A program made the position numbers and the translations under genes. Shown here piece by piece: positions 9,092 through 16,540 of a stretch of DNA of 35,930 nt (position 1 is the stretch's first letter; each line of letters opens with the position of its first letter). The notes under the pieces are model-generated. The model did not search any database and was not told the DNA's origin. It worked only from the letters and a program-made list of their open reading frames with translations. Origin of the DNA: Thermoplasmatales archaeon ex4484_6 (GTDB lineage: Archaea; Thermoplasmatota; Penumbrarchaeia; Penumbrarchaeales; Penumbrarchaeaceae). Where the stretch lies: assembly GCA_002254385.1 (NCBI GenBank), contig NJDO01000016.1, positions 1 to 35,930 of the forward strand, given 5' to 3'.

Positions 9092-11173
9092 ATGAGAAGG
9101 ATAGAAGAGCATCCCATTCTCGAGATACCGGAGCGCACCAAGGTCGCCTTCACCTGGAACGGAAAAAAGCTGGAAGGTTTCGAAGGCGAACCCATATCAT
9201 CCGCGCTCATTGCAAATGACGTACATGTTTTCGGCCATCATGCCAAGGATGCCAGCCCTCAGGGCATCTTCTGCGCAAACGGTCAGTGTGCCCAGTGCCT
9301 CGTGATGGTCGACGGTCTTCCGAAGAAATCATGCATGACGCCGCTCGAGGAGGGAATGGTCGTCGAGAGCGTCGAGGGCCTTCCGAGCCTCCCGGAATCG
9401 GATGACGTTCCCGGAATGAAGGAGATACCGGAGAAGGAGGTCGAGGTTCTCATCATCGGGGGAGGACCGGCAGGCCTTTCCGCAGCCATCGAGCTGGGGA
9501 AGCTCGATATCGGAACCCTGCTTATCGACGATAAGGATCGACCGGGGGGAAAACTGGTCCTCCAGACCCACAAGTTCTTCGGATCGGTGGAGGATTCCCA
9601 CGCGGGAACAAGGGGATTCGAGATCGGGAGGATACTGGAGGCCGAACTCCGAAAATATCCATCGGTGGAGGTATGGCTGCGGTCAACAGCCGTGGGTGTG
9701 TTCTCCGACGGGGTCGTGGGCGTCGTGAAGGAGGGGACCTACGGAAAGGTGAGACCGGGGAGACTGCTCGTTGCGACCGGAGCCAGGGAGAAGATGCTCT
9801 CTTTTCCGGGAAACACACTCCCAGGTGTCTATGGCGCCGGAGCATTCCAGACCCTTGTCAACAGGGATCTGGTCCGCTCCTCCGACAGGATACTCATAGT
9901 GGGCGGCGGGAACGTGGGACTCATAGCGGGATATCATGCCATACAGGCAGGTATGGAGGTCGTGGCGCTCATCGAGGCCCTTCCCCATGTGGGAGGTTAC
10001 AAGGTCCATGCGGACAAGCTCAAACGTCTTGGCGTCCCCGTATTCACGTCGCATACCATAGTTTCTGCCGAGGGTGGAGAAAGGGTTGAAAAGGCCACCA
10101 TTGCGGGACTTGACGGGAACTGGAACATCATTCCGGGGACCGAGAGGACCTACCCGGTGGATACGGTTCTGATTGCCGTTGGTCTCGATGAGGTGAACGA
10201 GTTCCACAGGAAGGCCCTGGAATTCGGGATACCGTCGTATTCCGCCGGGGATGCCCAGGAGATTGCCGAGGCATCCGCTGCCATGTTCTCTGGCAGGATC
10301 GAGGGGCTCAGGATAGCAAGCTCCCTTGGAAGATATGATGGAGAGATACCGGGAGAATGGGAGAACAAACTGGTGGTGCTCAAATCCAAACCGGGGAAAG
10401 TGGTGGAAGGGAATATCGATGACAGGGAAGAAGGCGTTTTCCCCGTGATCCACTGCAAGCAGGAGATCCCCTGCAATCCCTGCATATCCGTCTGTCCGGT
10501 GGGTGCGTTGAAGACGGAGAGAGATGAGATAACCGGTCTCCCCTACCTTGCGCACCCCGACAGGTGCATCGGGTGCATGAACTGCGTTGGAATATGCCCC
10601 GGTCTTGCGATAACCCTTGTCGATTACCGGAAGGACCCCGAGCATCCGATCGTGACCCTGCCCTACGAGGTATGGAGGGAGAGAGTGGAAAAAGGCACTG
10701 TAGTTCCCCTCACCGATGAGGAGGGCGCGGTCCTTGGCAGATATCCCGTGCTCGACCTTATCGAGAATCCCCGATTCCCGGGAACGCTGCTGGTCAAATT
10801 CAGGGTGGAGAGGGCAGCCGCAAAGAAGATCGCAGGAATACACCTCCAGGAGAGGAGCATCTCTCCCGTCGGGGAGTACGAAAAGGCGCTGCTTCCGGAC
10901 GATGCAGTGATCTGCCGCTGCGAGAGGGTCACCGCCGGTGAGATAAGGAACGCCATCAGGAGCGGGATAAGGGACCTCAATCAATTGAAGGCCGTCACAA
11001 GGGCCGGTATGGGGGCATGCGGCTCGAAAACGTGCAGACCGATGATACTCCGATTGTTCAGGGAGGAAGGGGTGGACATGAGCGAGATCACCGACAGGAC
11101 CGATCGACCCCTGTTCGTGGAGGTCCCCCTGGGATATTTTGCGGGATGCGAGGAGGGTGATGACGATGAATGA
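9092..11173 (+). CDS. HcnA/SoxA-like FAD-dependent oxidoreductase fused to [2Fe-2S], two [4Fe-4S] and BFD-like domains
   Basis: N-terminal CANGQCAQCLVMVDGLPKKSC; VLIIGGGPAGLSAAIELG; RILIVGGGNVGLIAGYHA; CKQEIPCNPCISVCP and CIGCMNCVGICP; C-terminal ICRCERVTAGEIRNAI...GMGACGSKTC. Confidence 0.88.
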   Translation: MRRIEEHPILEIPERTKVAFTWNGKKLEGFEGEPISSALIANDVHVFGHHAKDASPQGIFCANGQCAQCLVMVDGLPKKSCMTPLEEGMVVESVEGLPSLPESDDVPGMKEIPEKEVEVLIIGGGPAGLSAAIELGKLDIGTLLIDDKDRPGGKLVLQTHKFFGSVEDSHAGTRGFEIGRILEAELRKYPSVEVWLRSTAVGVFSDGVVGVVKEGTYGKVRPGRLLVATGAREKMLSFPGNTLPGVYGAGAFQTLVNRDLVRSSDRILIVGGGNVGLIAGYHAIQAGMEVVALIEALPHVGGYKVHADKLKRLGVPVFTSHTIVSAEGGERVEKATIAGLDGNWNIIPGTERTYPVDTVLIAVGLDEVNEFHRKALEFGIPSYSAGDAQEIAEASAAMFSGRIEGLRIASSLGRYDGEIPGEWENKLVVLKSKPGKVVEGNIDDREEGVFPVIHCKQEIPCNPCISVCPVGALKTERDEITGLPYLAHPDRCIGCMNCVGICPGLAITLVDYRKDPEHPIVTLPYEVWRERVEKGTVVPLTDEEGAVLGRYPVLDLIENPRFPGTLLVKFRVERAAAKKIAGIHLQERSISPVGEYEKALLPDDAVICRCERVTAGEIRNAIRSGIRDLNQLKAVTRAGMGACGSKTCRPMILRLFREEGVDMSEITDRTDRPLFVEVPLGYFAGCEEGDDDE

Positions 11174-12317
11174 GTATGATGTCATCATCATAGGGGCGGG
11201 GTCAGTGGGCCTTCCGCTGGCAATGCCACTGGGGAATTCGGGAGTGAAGACCCTCGTTATCGACAAGAGAGCATCTCCGGGGCAGGGTGAGAACAAGCAC
11301 GCCATTGGGGGCGTGAGGGCAACCCACTCGGATACCGCCAAGATCCTGACATGCCTCCGGTCGCTCGAGATCTTCTCCACATGGGAGGAAAGGTACGGAG
11401 ACGACATCGAATGGGTGAAAGGGGGATACACGTTCCCGGTCTTCAGGGTGGAGGATGAAGAGGCCCTGAAAGGGATACTTCCGATACAGAAGGAACATGG
11501 ATTGAACATAGATTTCGTCGGTCCTGACAGGATAAGGGAGGTTGTCCCGGGAATAAACACGGAGGGGCTTATGGGGGGTACACATTCGCCGGATGACGGC
11601 TCCGCGTCCCCCCTCATCGCCGCCCATGCATTCCACATGCAGGCGGTTGGAACAGGGGTGGAGGTTCATTTCAACGAGAAGGTGAACAGAATCCTCGTGG
11701 AGGACGGCAGGGTCACAGGTGCTGCAACGGACAGGGGGCATTACTCTGCCCCCGTTGTCGTGGACGCAGCCGGACCTCATTCAGCGGAAATATGCAGGAC
11801 CGCCGGTGTCGAGGTCCCCGTTGTTCCCGATTCCCACGAGGGAGGCATCACGGAGCCGGTGAGGCGGTTCTTCACATCGATGGTCGTTGACCTGAGGCCG
11901 GGCCCCGGATCCAAGAACTTCTACTTCTACCAGAACAGGCATGGTCAGGTGGTCTTCTGCATAACCCCCGACCCGCCCATCGTGGGAACGGACAAGAGGG
12001 AGACATCCATCTTCCTTCCCCAGGTCGCAAGGAGAATGGTGGAGCTGCTTCCAAGGCTGAGAAATCTGAGGGTTAGAAGGGTATGGAGAGGTCTGTATCC
12101 CATGTCCCCGGACGGTTCACCCATCGTGGGATGGAACAGGGATGTCAAGGGTCTTCTGCACATGACCGGAATGTGCGGTCAGGGTTTCATGCTGGGACCC
12201 GGATTGGGAGAGGTCGTGGCCAGATTGATAACCGACAGATCGACGGAGGACGACAGGAAGATACTTTCAGGTTTCTCCCCCTACAGGGATTTCGGCGGAG
12301 AGGAAGCTCTCAAGTGA
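11160..12317 (+). CDS. FAD-dependent DAO-family oxidoreductase (sarcosine oxidase beta / proline dehydrogenase-like)
   Basis: YDVIIIGAGSVGLPLAMPLGNSG N-terminal FAD motif; C-terminal GLYPMSPDGSPIVG...GMCGQGFMLGPGLGEVVARLI; overlaps the end of the upstream gene. Confidence 0.85.
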   Translation: MTMNEYDVIIIGAGSVGLPLAMPLGNSGVKTLVIDKRASPGQGENKHAIGGVRATHSDTAKILTCLRSLEIFSTWEERYGDDIEWVKGGYTFPVFRVEDEEALKGILPIQKEHGLNIDFVGPDRIREVVPGINTEGLMGGTHSPDDGSASPLIAAHAFHMQAVGTGVEVHFNEKVNRILVEDGRVTGAATDRGHYSAPVVVDAAGPHSAEICRTAGVEVPVVPDSHEGGITEPVRRFFTSMVVDLRPGPGSKNFYFYQNRHGQVVFCITPDPPIVGTDKRETSIFLPQVARRMVELLPRLRNLRVRRVWRGLYPMSPDGSPIVGWNRDVKGLLHMTGMCGQGFMLGPGLGEVVARLITDRSTEDDRKILSGFSPYRDFGGEEALK

Positions 12318-13263
12318 GGGTGATCGTCGTTCCGGCATCCCCCTCGAAGGAGCGGTATCCGTCCTCTATGGAAGTGATGACCACCCTCTTCCCTCCGTTT
12401 TCAAGGAAATCCACGGCTGATTCGATCTTGGGTCCCATGGAACCCCTGGGAAACTGCCCCTCTTCCAGGTATTTCCTGGCATCTTCAACGGTCATATGGG
12501 AGAGCATTCTCTGCCGCGGAGTTCCGAAATCCAGGTAAACACCATCGGCATCCGTCATTATCACGAGCACTTCGGCCCCGACCTCCCGGGCAAGTACGGC
12601 AGAGGCCCTGTCCTTGTCCACGACCGCATCCATTCCCTCGAGCCTCCCGTCCTCCATGTAAAAAACGGGAGCTCCACCGCCTCCGGCGGCTATCACGATG
12701 ACCCCCATATCGATGAGCCGCCTTATTACCCCGGAGTTGATGATCTTCAGGGGTTTCGGTGAAGGGACCACCCTCCTCCAACCCCTACCCTTGTCCTCCT
12801 TGACGACCCATCCGTTCTCCCGGGCAAGCCTTTCCGCCTCCTTCTTGCTGTAGAACTGTCCCACGAACTTGTTCGGGTCCTTCACGGAAGGGTCGTTCCT
12901 GTCAACCAGGGTCTGGGTTACCAGTGCTGCGACATCACGGTCCACTCCCTCCATCATCAGCGCGTTCTGGAGGGACTGCTCTATCATGTATCCTATCCCG
13001 CCCTGCGTATCGGCCACAAGAACCCCCAGGGGAAGGTCGGGAGCGCTCCCCCTTGCTATCTCCACCCTGAGAAGGGCGTTGCCCACCTGCGGTCCGTTAC
13101 CATGTGTTATGACCAGTCTGTACCCCTCCCTTGCCAGCCTGATGATGGGGGGAAGCGATTCCCTTGTATGCTTGAACTGATTCGCTATGGTATCCGGTAC
13201 TCCCGGTCTCGTGATTGCATTTCCTCCAAGGGCCACAACCACCGCAGGTTCCTTTCGATTCAT
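12310..13263 (-). CDS. arcC: Carbamate kinase
   Basis: VVVALGGNAITRPG, THGNGPQVGNALLR, DTQGGIGYMIEQSLQN, IAAGGGGAPV, VDKDRASAVLAREVGAEVLVIMTDADGVYLDFG, GSMGPKIESAVDF. Confidence 0.96.
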   Translation of the reverse strand: MNRKEPAVVVALGGNAITRPGVPDTIANQFKHTRESLPPIIRLAREGYRLVITHGNGPQVGNALLRVEIARGSAPDLPLGVLVADTQGGIGYMIEQSLQNALMMEGVDRDVAALVTQTLVDRNDPSVKDPNKFVGQFYSKKEAERLARENGWVVKEDKGRGWRRVVPSPKPLKIINSGVIRRLIDMGVIVIAAGGGGAPVFYMEDGRLEGMDAVVDKDRASAVLAREVGAEVLVIMTDADGVYLDFGTPRQRMLSHMTVEDARKYLEEGQFPRGSMGPKIESAVDFLENGGKRVVITSIEDGYRSFEGDAGTTITLT

Positions 13264-13300
13264 CTTACCTCACCGGGTGAGTTCCCCACATTGGCCGGAG

Positions 13301-13312
13301 CCATATATAAAC
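13301..13312 (-). promoter_or_regulatory. Putative TATA box for carbamate kinase gene
   Basis: Minus strand GTTTATATATGG about 40 nt upstream of ATG 13263. Confidence 0.5.
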
Positions 13313-13569
13313 TTGAAGCATACGGAAAAACCAAACCCCCGGGGTCCCGCCCATCGAGGGATAGAATACCCTCCATGCAGCCATATATATTTCAGAAAAA
13401 TTCTATGTAGAGCATATAAGAAAATATTAAATACCTTCAGAATAAGATAATATTTCCCCAAAGCCATCACCATTCAAGGTCGATTGACATCGGTCTTCTG
13501 ATTAGTCGTTCGTTTCGCGAGCTTTATCCCTCAGATGGGATCAGCAAGGTCATGGGGAGGGGTGATTAC

Positions 13570-14718
13570 ATGAAACTTGAGTACGTAAGGAGTTTAACCG
13601 ATGTAAAGGGTCTGTCAGAGGAGGAGAAGAGGGAACTCGAGAAGGTTACTGAGAAGTACACGTTCTATTCCAATAATTACTATCTGTCCCTCATCAACTG
13701 GGAGGATCCGGATGACCCCATCAGGAAAATAATCATACCTTCGACAACCGAGCTCCACGGAGAGGGAGCCCTCGACCCGTCGAATGAGAGCAAGTTCACC
13801 CCTGCCAGAGGACTCGAGCACAAGTACGGCCCCACAGCCCTCATACTCATGTCCCGGGCATGCGGTGGTGTATGCAGGTTCTGCTTCAGGAAGAGAATAT
13901 TCATGGCGGACAATCAGGATGCCATACCCGACCTCTCGGCAGCCATGAACTATCTGAGAGACCACAAGGAGATCAACAACGTTCTTCTCTCCGGAGGGGA
14001 CCCCCTTGTGCTTCCAACCACATACCTGAAGAGAATCCTGGCACAGATCTATCGTATGGAACACATAAAGTTTGTGAGAATAGGTACAAAGATACCCGTC
14101 TACAATCCATACCGCATCCTTGAGGATCCGTCCCTTTCGGACCTGGTGAGCAGGTTCTCGAAGAGCGAGAGGAAGTTGTACATCATAACCGATATCAATC
14201 ACCCCAGGGAGCTCACCCCTCAAGCACTGTCCGCATTGAACCAGCTCATGAAAAACGGTGCGATACTGGCGAACCAGACCCCCATCTTAAAGGGCATCAA
14301 CGATTCCAAGGACATCCTGATCGAGCTCTTCAACAAACTCACGGCCGTGGGGATCCCGCCATACTACGTCTTCCAGTGCAGACCCACCGTGGGTAATGCG
14401 GATTTCGCGATTCCCATCGAGAAAGGATACAGGATGTTCGAGGAGGCGAAGGCGGCGGTCTCCGGACTTGCCAAGAGGGCACGTTTCATAATCTCCCACA
14501 CTTCGGGGAAGGTGGAGGTTGCGGCGTTGACCGATGAATACATCATATTCAAGTATCACAACGCAGCACATCAGGAGAACGACTCCCGTGTCATGATATT
14601 CAGGAGAAACCCCGAAGCACTGTGGCTGGATGATTACGTCGAAGAGGTTGTCTCCTTCTCACCCCTGATGGAAGGTTCGGAAACCTCCCTCTATCAACAT
14701 GTGGATGACACGGGATAG
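13570..14718 (+). CDS. KamA (lysine 2,3-aminomutase)-family radical SAM protein
   Basis: ACGGVCRFCFRKRIF (CxxxCxxC), NVLLSGGDPLVLPTTYLKRIL, FVRIGTKIPVYNPYRI, NHPRELTPQA, LANQTPILKGIND, YYVFQC, SGKVEV (possible PLP Lys). GGGGTGATTACATG start context. Confidence 0.85.
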   Translation: MKLEYVRSLTDVKGLSEEEKRELEKVTEKYTFYSNNYYLSLINWEDPDDPIRKIIIPSTTELHGEGALDPSNESKFTPARGLEHKYGPTALILMSRACGGVCRFCFRKRIFMADNQDAIPDLSAAMNYLRDHKEINNVLLSGGDPLVLPTTYLKRILAQIYRMEHIKFVRIGTKIPVYNPYRILEDPSLSDLVSRFSKSERKLYIITDINHPRELTPQALSALNQLMKNGAILANQTPILKGINDSKDILIELFNKLTAVGIPPYYVFQCRPTVGNADFAIPIEKGYRMFEEAKAAVSGLAKRARFIISHTSGKVEVAALTDEYIIFKYHNAAHQENDSRVMIFRRNPEALWLDDYVEEVVSFSPLMEGSETSLYQHVDDTG

Positions 14719-14794
14719 GTGATTGATCCTCATCAAAACTAACAATTACGGGATACATGTTATGACCCCGTTAGCGTAGAGGAGTGTGATATCC

Positions 14795-15211
14795 ATGAGT
14801 GAGGACGATGAGGAACTCAGGGCCATAAGGGAACGAAAAGCGCGCAGGATGCGTCAGGAGCTTGAACGAGAAAGGGAGATGGAAAACTGGCCGTCCGAGC
14901 CGGTGGAGCTTACAGACGCCAATTTCAGGGATGTCGTATCCAGATATCCCCTGGTCGTTGTAGATATGTGGGCTGTATGGTGTTCTCCCTGCAGGATGAT
15001 AGCTCCCATCATGGAGCGCCTTGCGGTGAAGTATGCGGGGAAGGTGGTGTTCGGGAAGCTGAATGTGGACGAGAACCCCTCAACGGCCAACGCTTTCAAG
15101 GTGATGTCCATCCCGACATTGCTCATCATCAAGGAAAGGGAGCTGGCCGACAGGATCATAGGGGCGGTTCCCCAGCAGCATATCGAATCCGTTCTGAACA
15201 GGTACATCTGA
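14795..15211 (+). CDS. Thioredoxin with charged N-terminal extension
   Basis: DMWAVWCSPCRMIAPIMERLAVKYAGKVVFGKLNVDENPSTA...VMSIPTLLI; N-terminal DDEELRAIRERKARRMRQELE. Confidence 0.92.
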   Translation: MSEDDEELRAIRERKARRMRQELEREREMENWPSEPVELTDANFRDVVSRYPLVVVDMWAVWCSPCRMIAPIMERLAVKYAGKVVFGKLNVDENPSTANAFKVMSIPTLLIIKERELADRIIGAVPQQHIESVLNRYI

Positions 15212-15239
15212 ACTGGGGTTCGATCCCCCGGAAGTTCAG
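15208..15239. terminator. Putative bidirectional hairpin between convergent genes
   Basis: CTGAACT GGGG TTCGAT CCCC (CGGA bulge region) AGTTCAG; spans the stops of thioredoxin (15211) and radical SAM (15236). Confidence 0.4.
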
Positions 15240-16306
15240 GGGATTATCTCGCATCCGTTGTTGATCTCCGGATAATCGAGCTGCTCCATCTTTAACATCC
15301 CGCTGTCGAGAAGCTCCATTGCAAGGGGAACGAGTCCCTTCAGTCCCTCTATCATTCTCCGGGTGCTTAAGCAGACGCGGTCGAACCATTCCCATCCCCA
15401 TGACATGGTCCGGTTCGCATACAGGCATCTTCCGCCGCAGACCCATAAGATGTCACATTCCGTGCAGGGGGGTCCGATCCTTCTGGAGTTCCGTATATCC
15501 TCGGGTGTGGAGGTTCGGATGTCCCCCACATTGGAATAGAGCAGCTCCGGCGCAATGGGGCAGGCCTCTATTGACCCGGAGGTCATGATGGCGAACGAAT
15601 CCACCCCCGCCCCGCACCACAAGTGATGCGGCACACCTGTTATGAGTGTTCGAAGAATGGGGATGAAAGGGACGAGCCCGGGAACCCCGCCCTCCCCGAG
15701 CCCTTCCCCGAAGAGGGATATCAATCGGCCGATCCCCTCATCATACCTATCCAACCATTCTTCGAGATCCGGCCTGGAGTCGAGGTCGCTCCAGAAAACA
15801 TCGAGCTGCCAGTGGACGTGATCGAAATGCTCGAGAAGATGCGTCACGTCACGGTATATATCCCCGTGGTCCGAGAACGCCATCCTTGCTATGAGATCTC
15901 CCCCAAATCCCCTTCTCCTGATATCCTTCACATTCCTCATTACACGATCATACGTTCCCCTTCCCCTTGAAGCATCCGTCACACGGGCGGGTCCGTCGAG
16001 TGAAACGAGTATCGAATGGAGCCTTTCAAGGTAGGGCTTCTTCAACAGGTGCAGAAGGGTCCCATTTGTCTGGAGCGTGAAGGCCCTTGCCGGAACCCTG
16101 TCCATGATCTCCTCCAACCTGTGAATGGCCATAAGCGGTTCTCCTCCGTAGAACCCGATCACGGCCTCACTGTCCTTCGAAATGAAATCGACGAGCTCTT
16201 CGATATCATACTCCACCTCCAGAGGGATGCCCGGTAAATGACGTGTACCGCCGCAGTAGGTGCAGGAGAGGTTGCATCTCTCCGTTGTGAGGACATGATA
16301 CTGCAT
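15236..16306 (-). CDS. SPASM-type radical SAM protein, likely AF1577-like putative peptide-modifying enzyme
   Basis: TTERCNLSCTYCGG at N-terminus; GFYGGEPL; C-terminal Cys-rich region CGAGVDSFAIMTSGSIEACPIAP...CTECDILWVCGGRCLYANR...C. Confidence 0.82.
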   Translation of the reverse strand: MQYHVLTTERCNLSCTYCGGTRHLPGIPLEVEYDIEELVDFISKDSEAVIGFYGGEPLMAIHRLEEIMDRVPARAFTLQTNGTLLHLLKKPYLERLHSILVSLDGPARVTDASRGRGTYDRVMRNVKDIRRRGFGGDLIARMAFSDHGDIYRDVTHLLEHFDHVHWQLDVFWSDLDSRPDLEEWLDRYDEGIGRLISLFGEGLGEGGVPGLVPFIPILRTLITGVPHHLWCGAGVDSFAIMTSGSIEACPIAPELLYSNVGDIRTSTPEDIRNSRRIGPPCTECDILWVCGGRCLYANRTMSWGWEWFDRVCLSTRRMIEGLKGLVPLAMELLDSGMLKMEQLDYPEINNGCEIIP

Positions 16307-16459
16307 CGGTCACCCCGAAGCATGGAGCAGATATATCGATTTTGATGGAAAAACATGGGATCCGGGCAATTATGGCGATCGTGGAAGGGATGAAAAATGT
16401 ATAAAAAAAACCTTCATGAGCATCAACCCTATGCTGATCGATGCTCACAATAAAAGAGT

Positions 16460-16488
16460 GAAGATTCGGTGAAACACACCGAATCTTC
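16460..16488 (-). terminator. Distal hairpin (12-bp perfect stem) downstream of surface protein gene
   Basis: GAAGATTCGGTG AAACA CACCGAATCTTC, followed on the minus strand by CTCTTTTATT. Confidence 0.55.
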
Positions 16489-16497
16489 ATACAAAAA

Positions 16498-16519
16498 GGC
16501 GCTCCCGTGAGGAAGCGCC
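16498..16519 (-). terminator. Proximal intrinsic-like terminator downstream of surface protein gene
   Basis: Minus strand GGCGCTTCC TCAC GGGAGCGCC followed by TTTTTG, 22 nt after stop of the 16541 gene. Confidence 0.65.
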
Positions 16520-16540
16520 GTTGTCAAAAGCTCCGTCTCC

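Noticed and set aside
9683-11638. 651-aa open frame on the minus strand antisense to the HcnA-like/DAO genes
   Set aside because: Shadow ORF: the plus-strand genes have unambiguous conserved motifs; the antisense product has no recognisable domain and a biased composition.
13422-13455. AAATATT...AATATTT inverted repeat upstream of the KamA-like gene
   Set aside because: AT-rich promoter-like region where such short complementarity is expected by chance.
14795-14860. PDCD5-like N-terminus (DDEELRAIRERKARRMRQ) on thioredoxin as a novel fusion
   Set aside because: Only a short charged helix; similar N-terminal extensions are, as far as I recall, common in archaeal thioredoxins.
15211-15232. 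GGGGTTCGATCCCC resembling a tRNA T-arm
   Set aside because: No acceptor, D- or anticodon arms; the upstream sequence is the thioredoxin C-terminus. Better explained as a terminator hairpin.
16206-16490. 94-aa Cys-containing minus-strand ORF overlapping the radical SAM start, considered as a precursor peptide
   Set aside because: It begins inside the terminator hairpin, overlaps the radical SAM gene in another frame and has no leader/core organisation.
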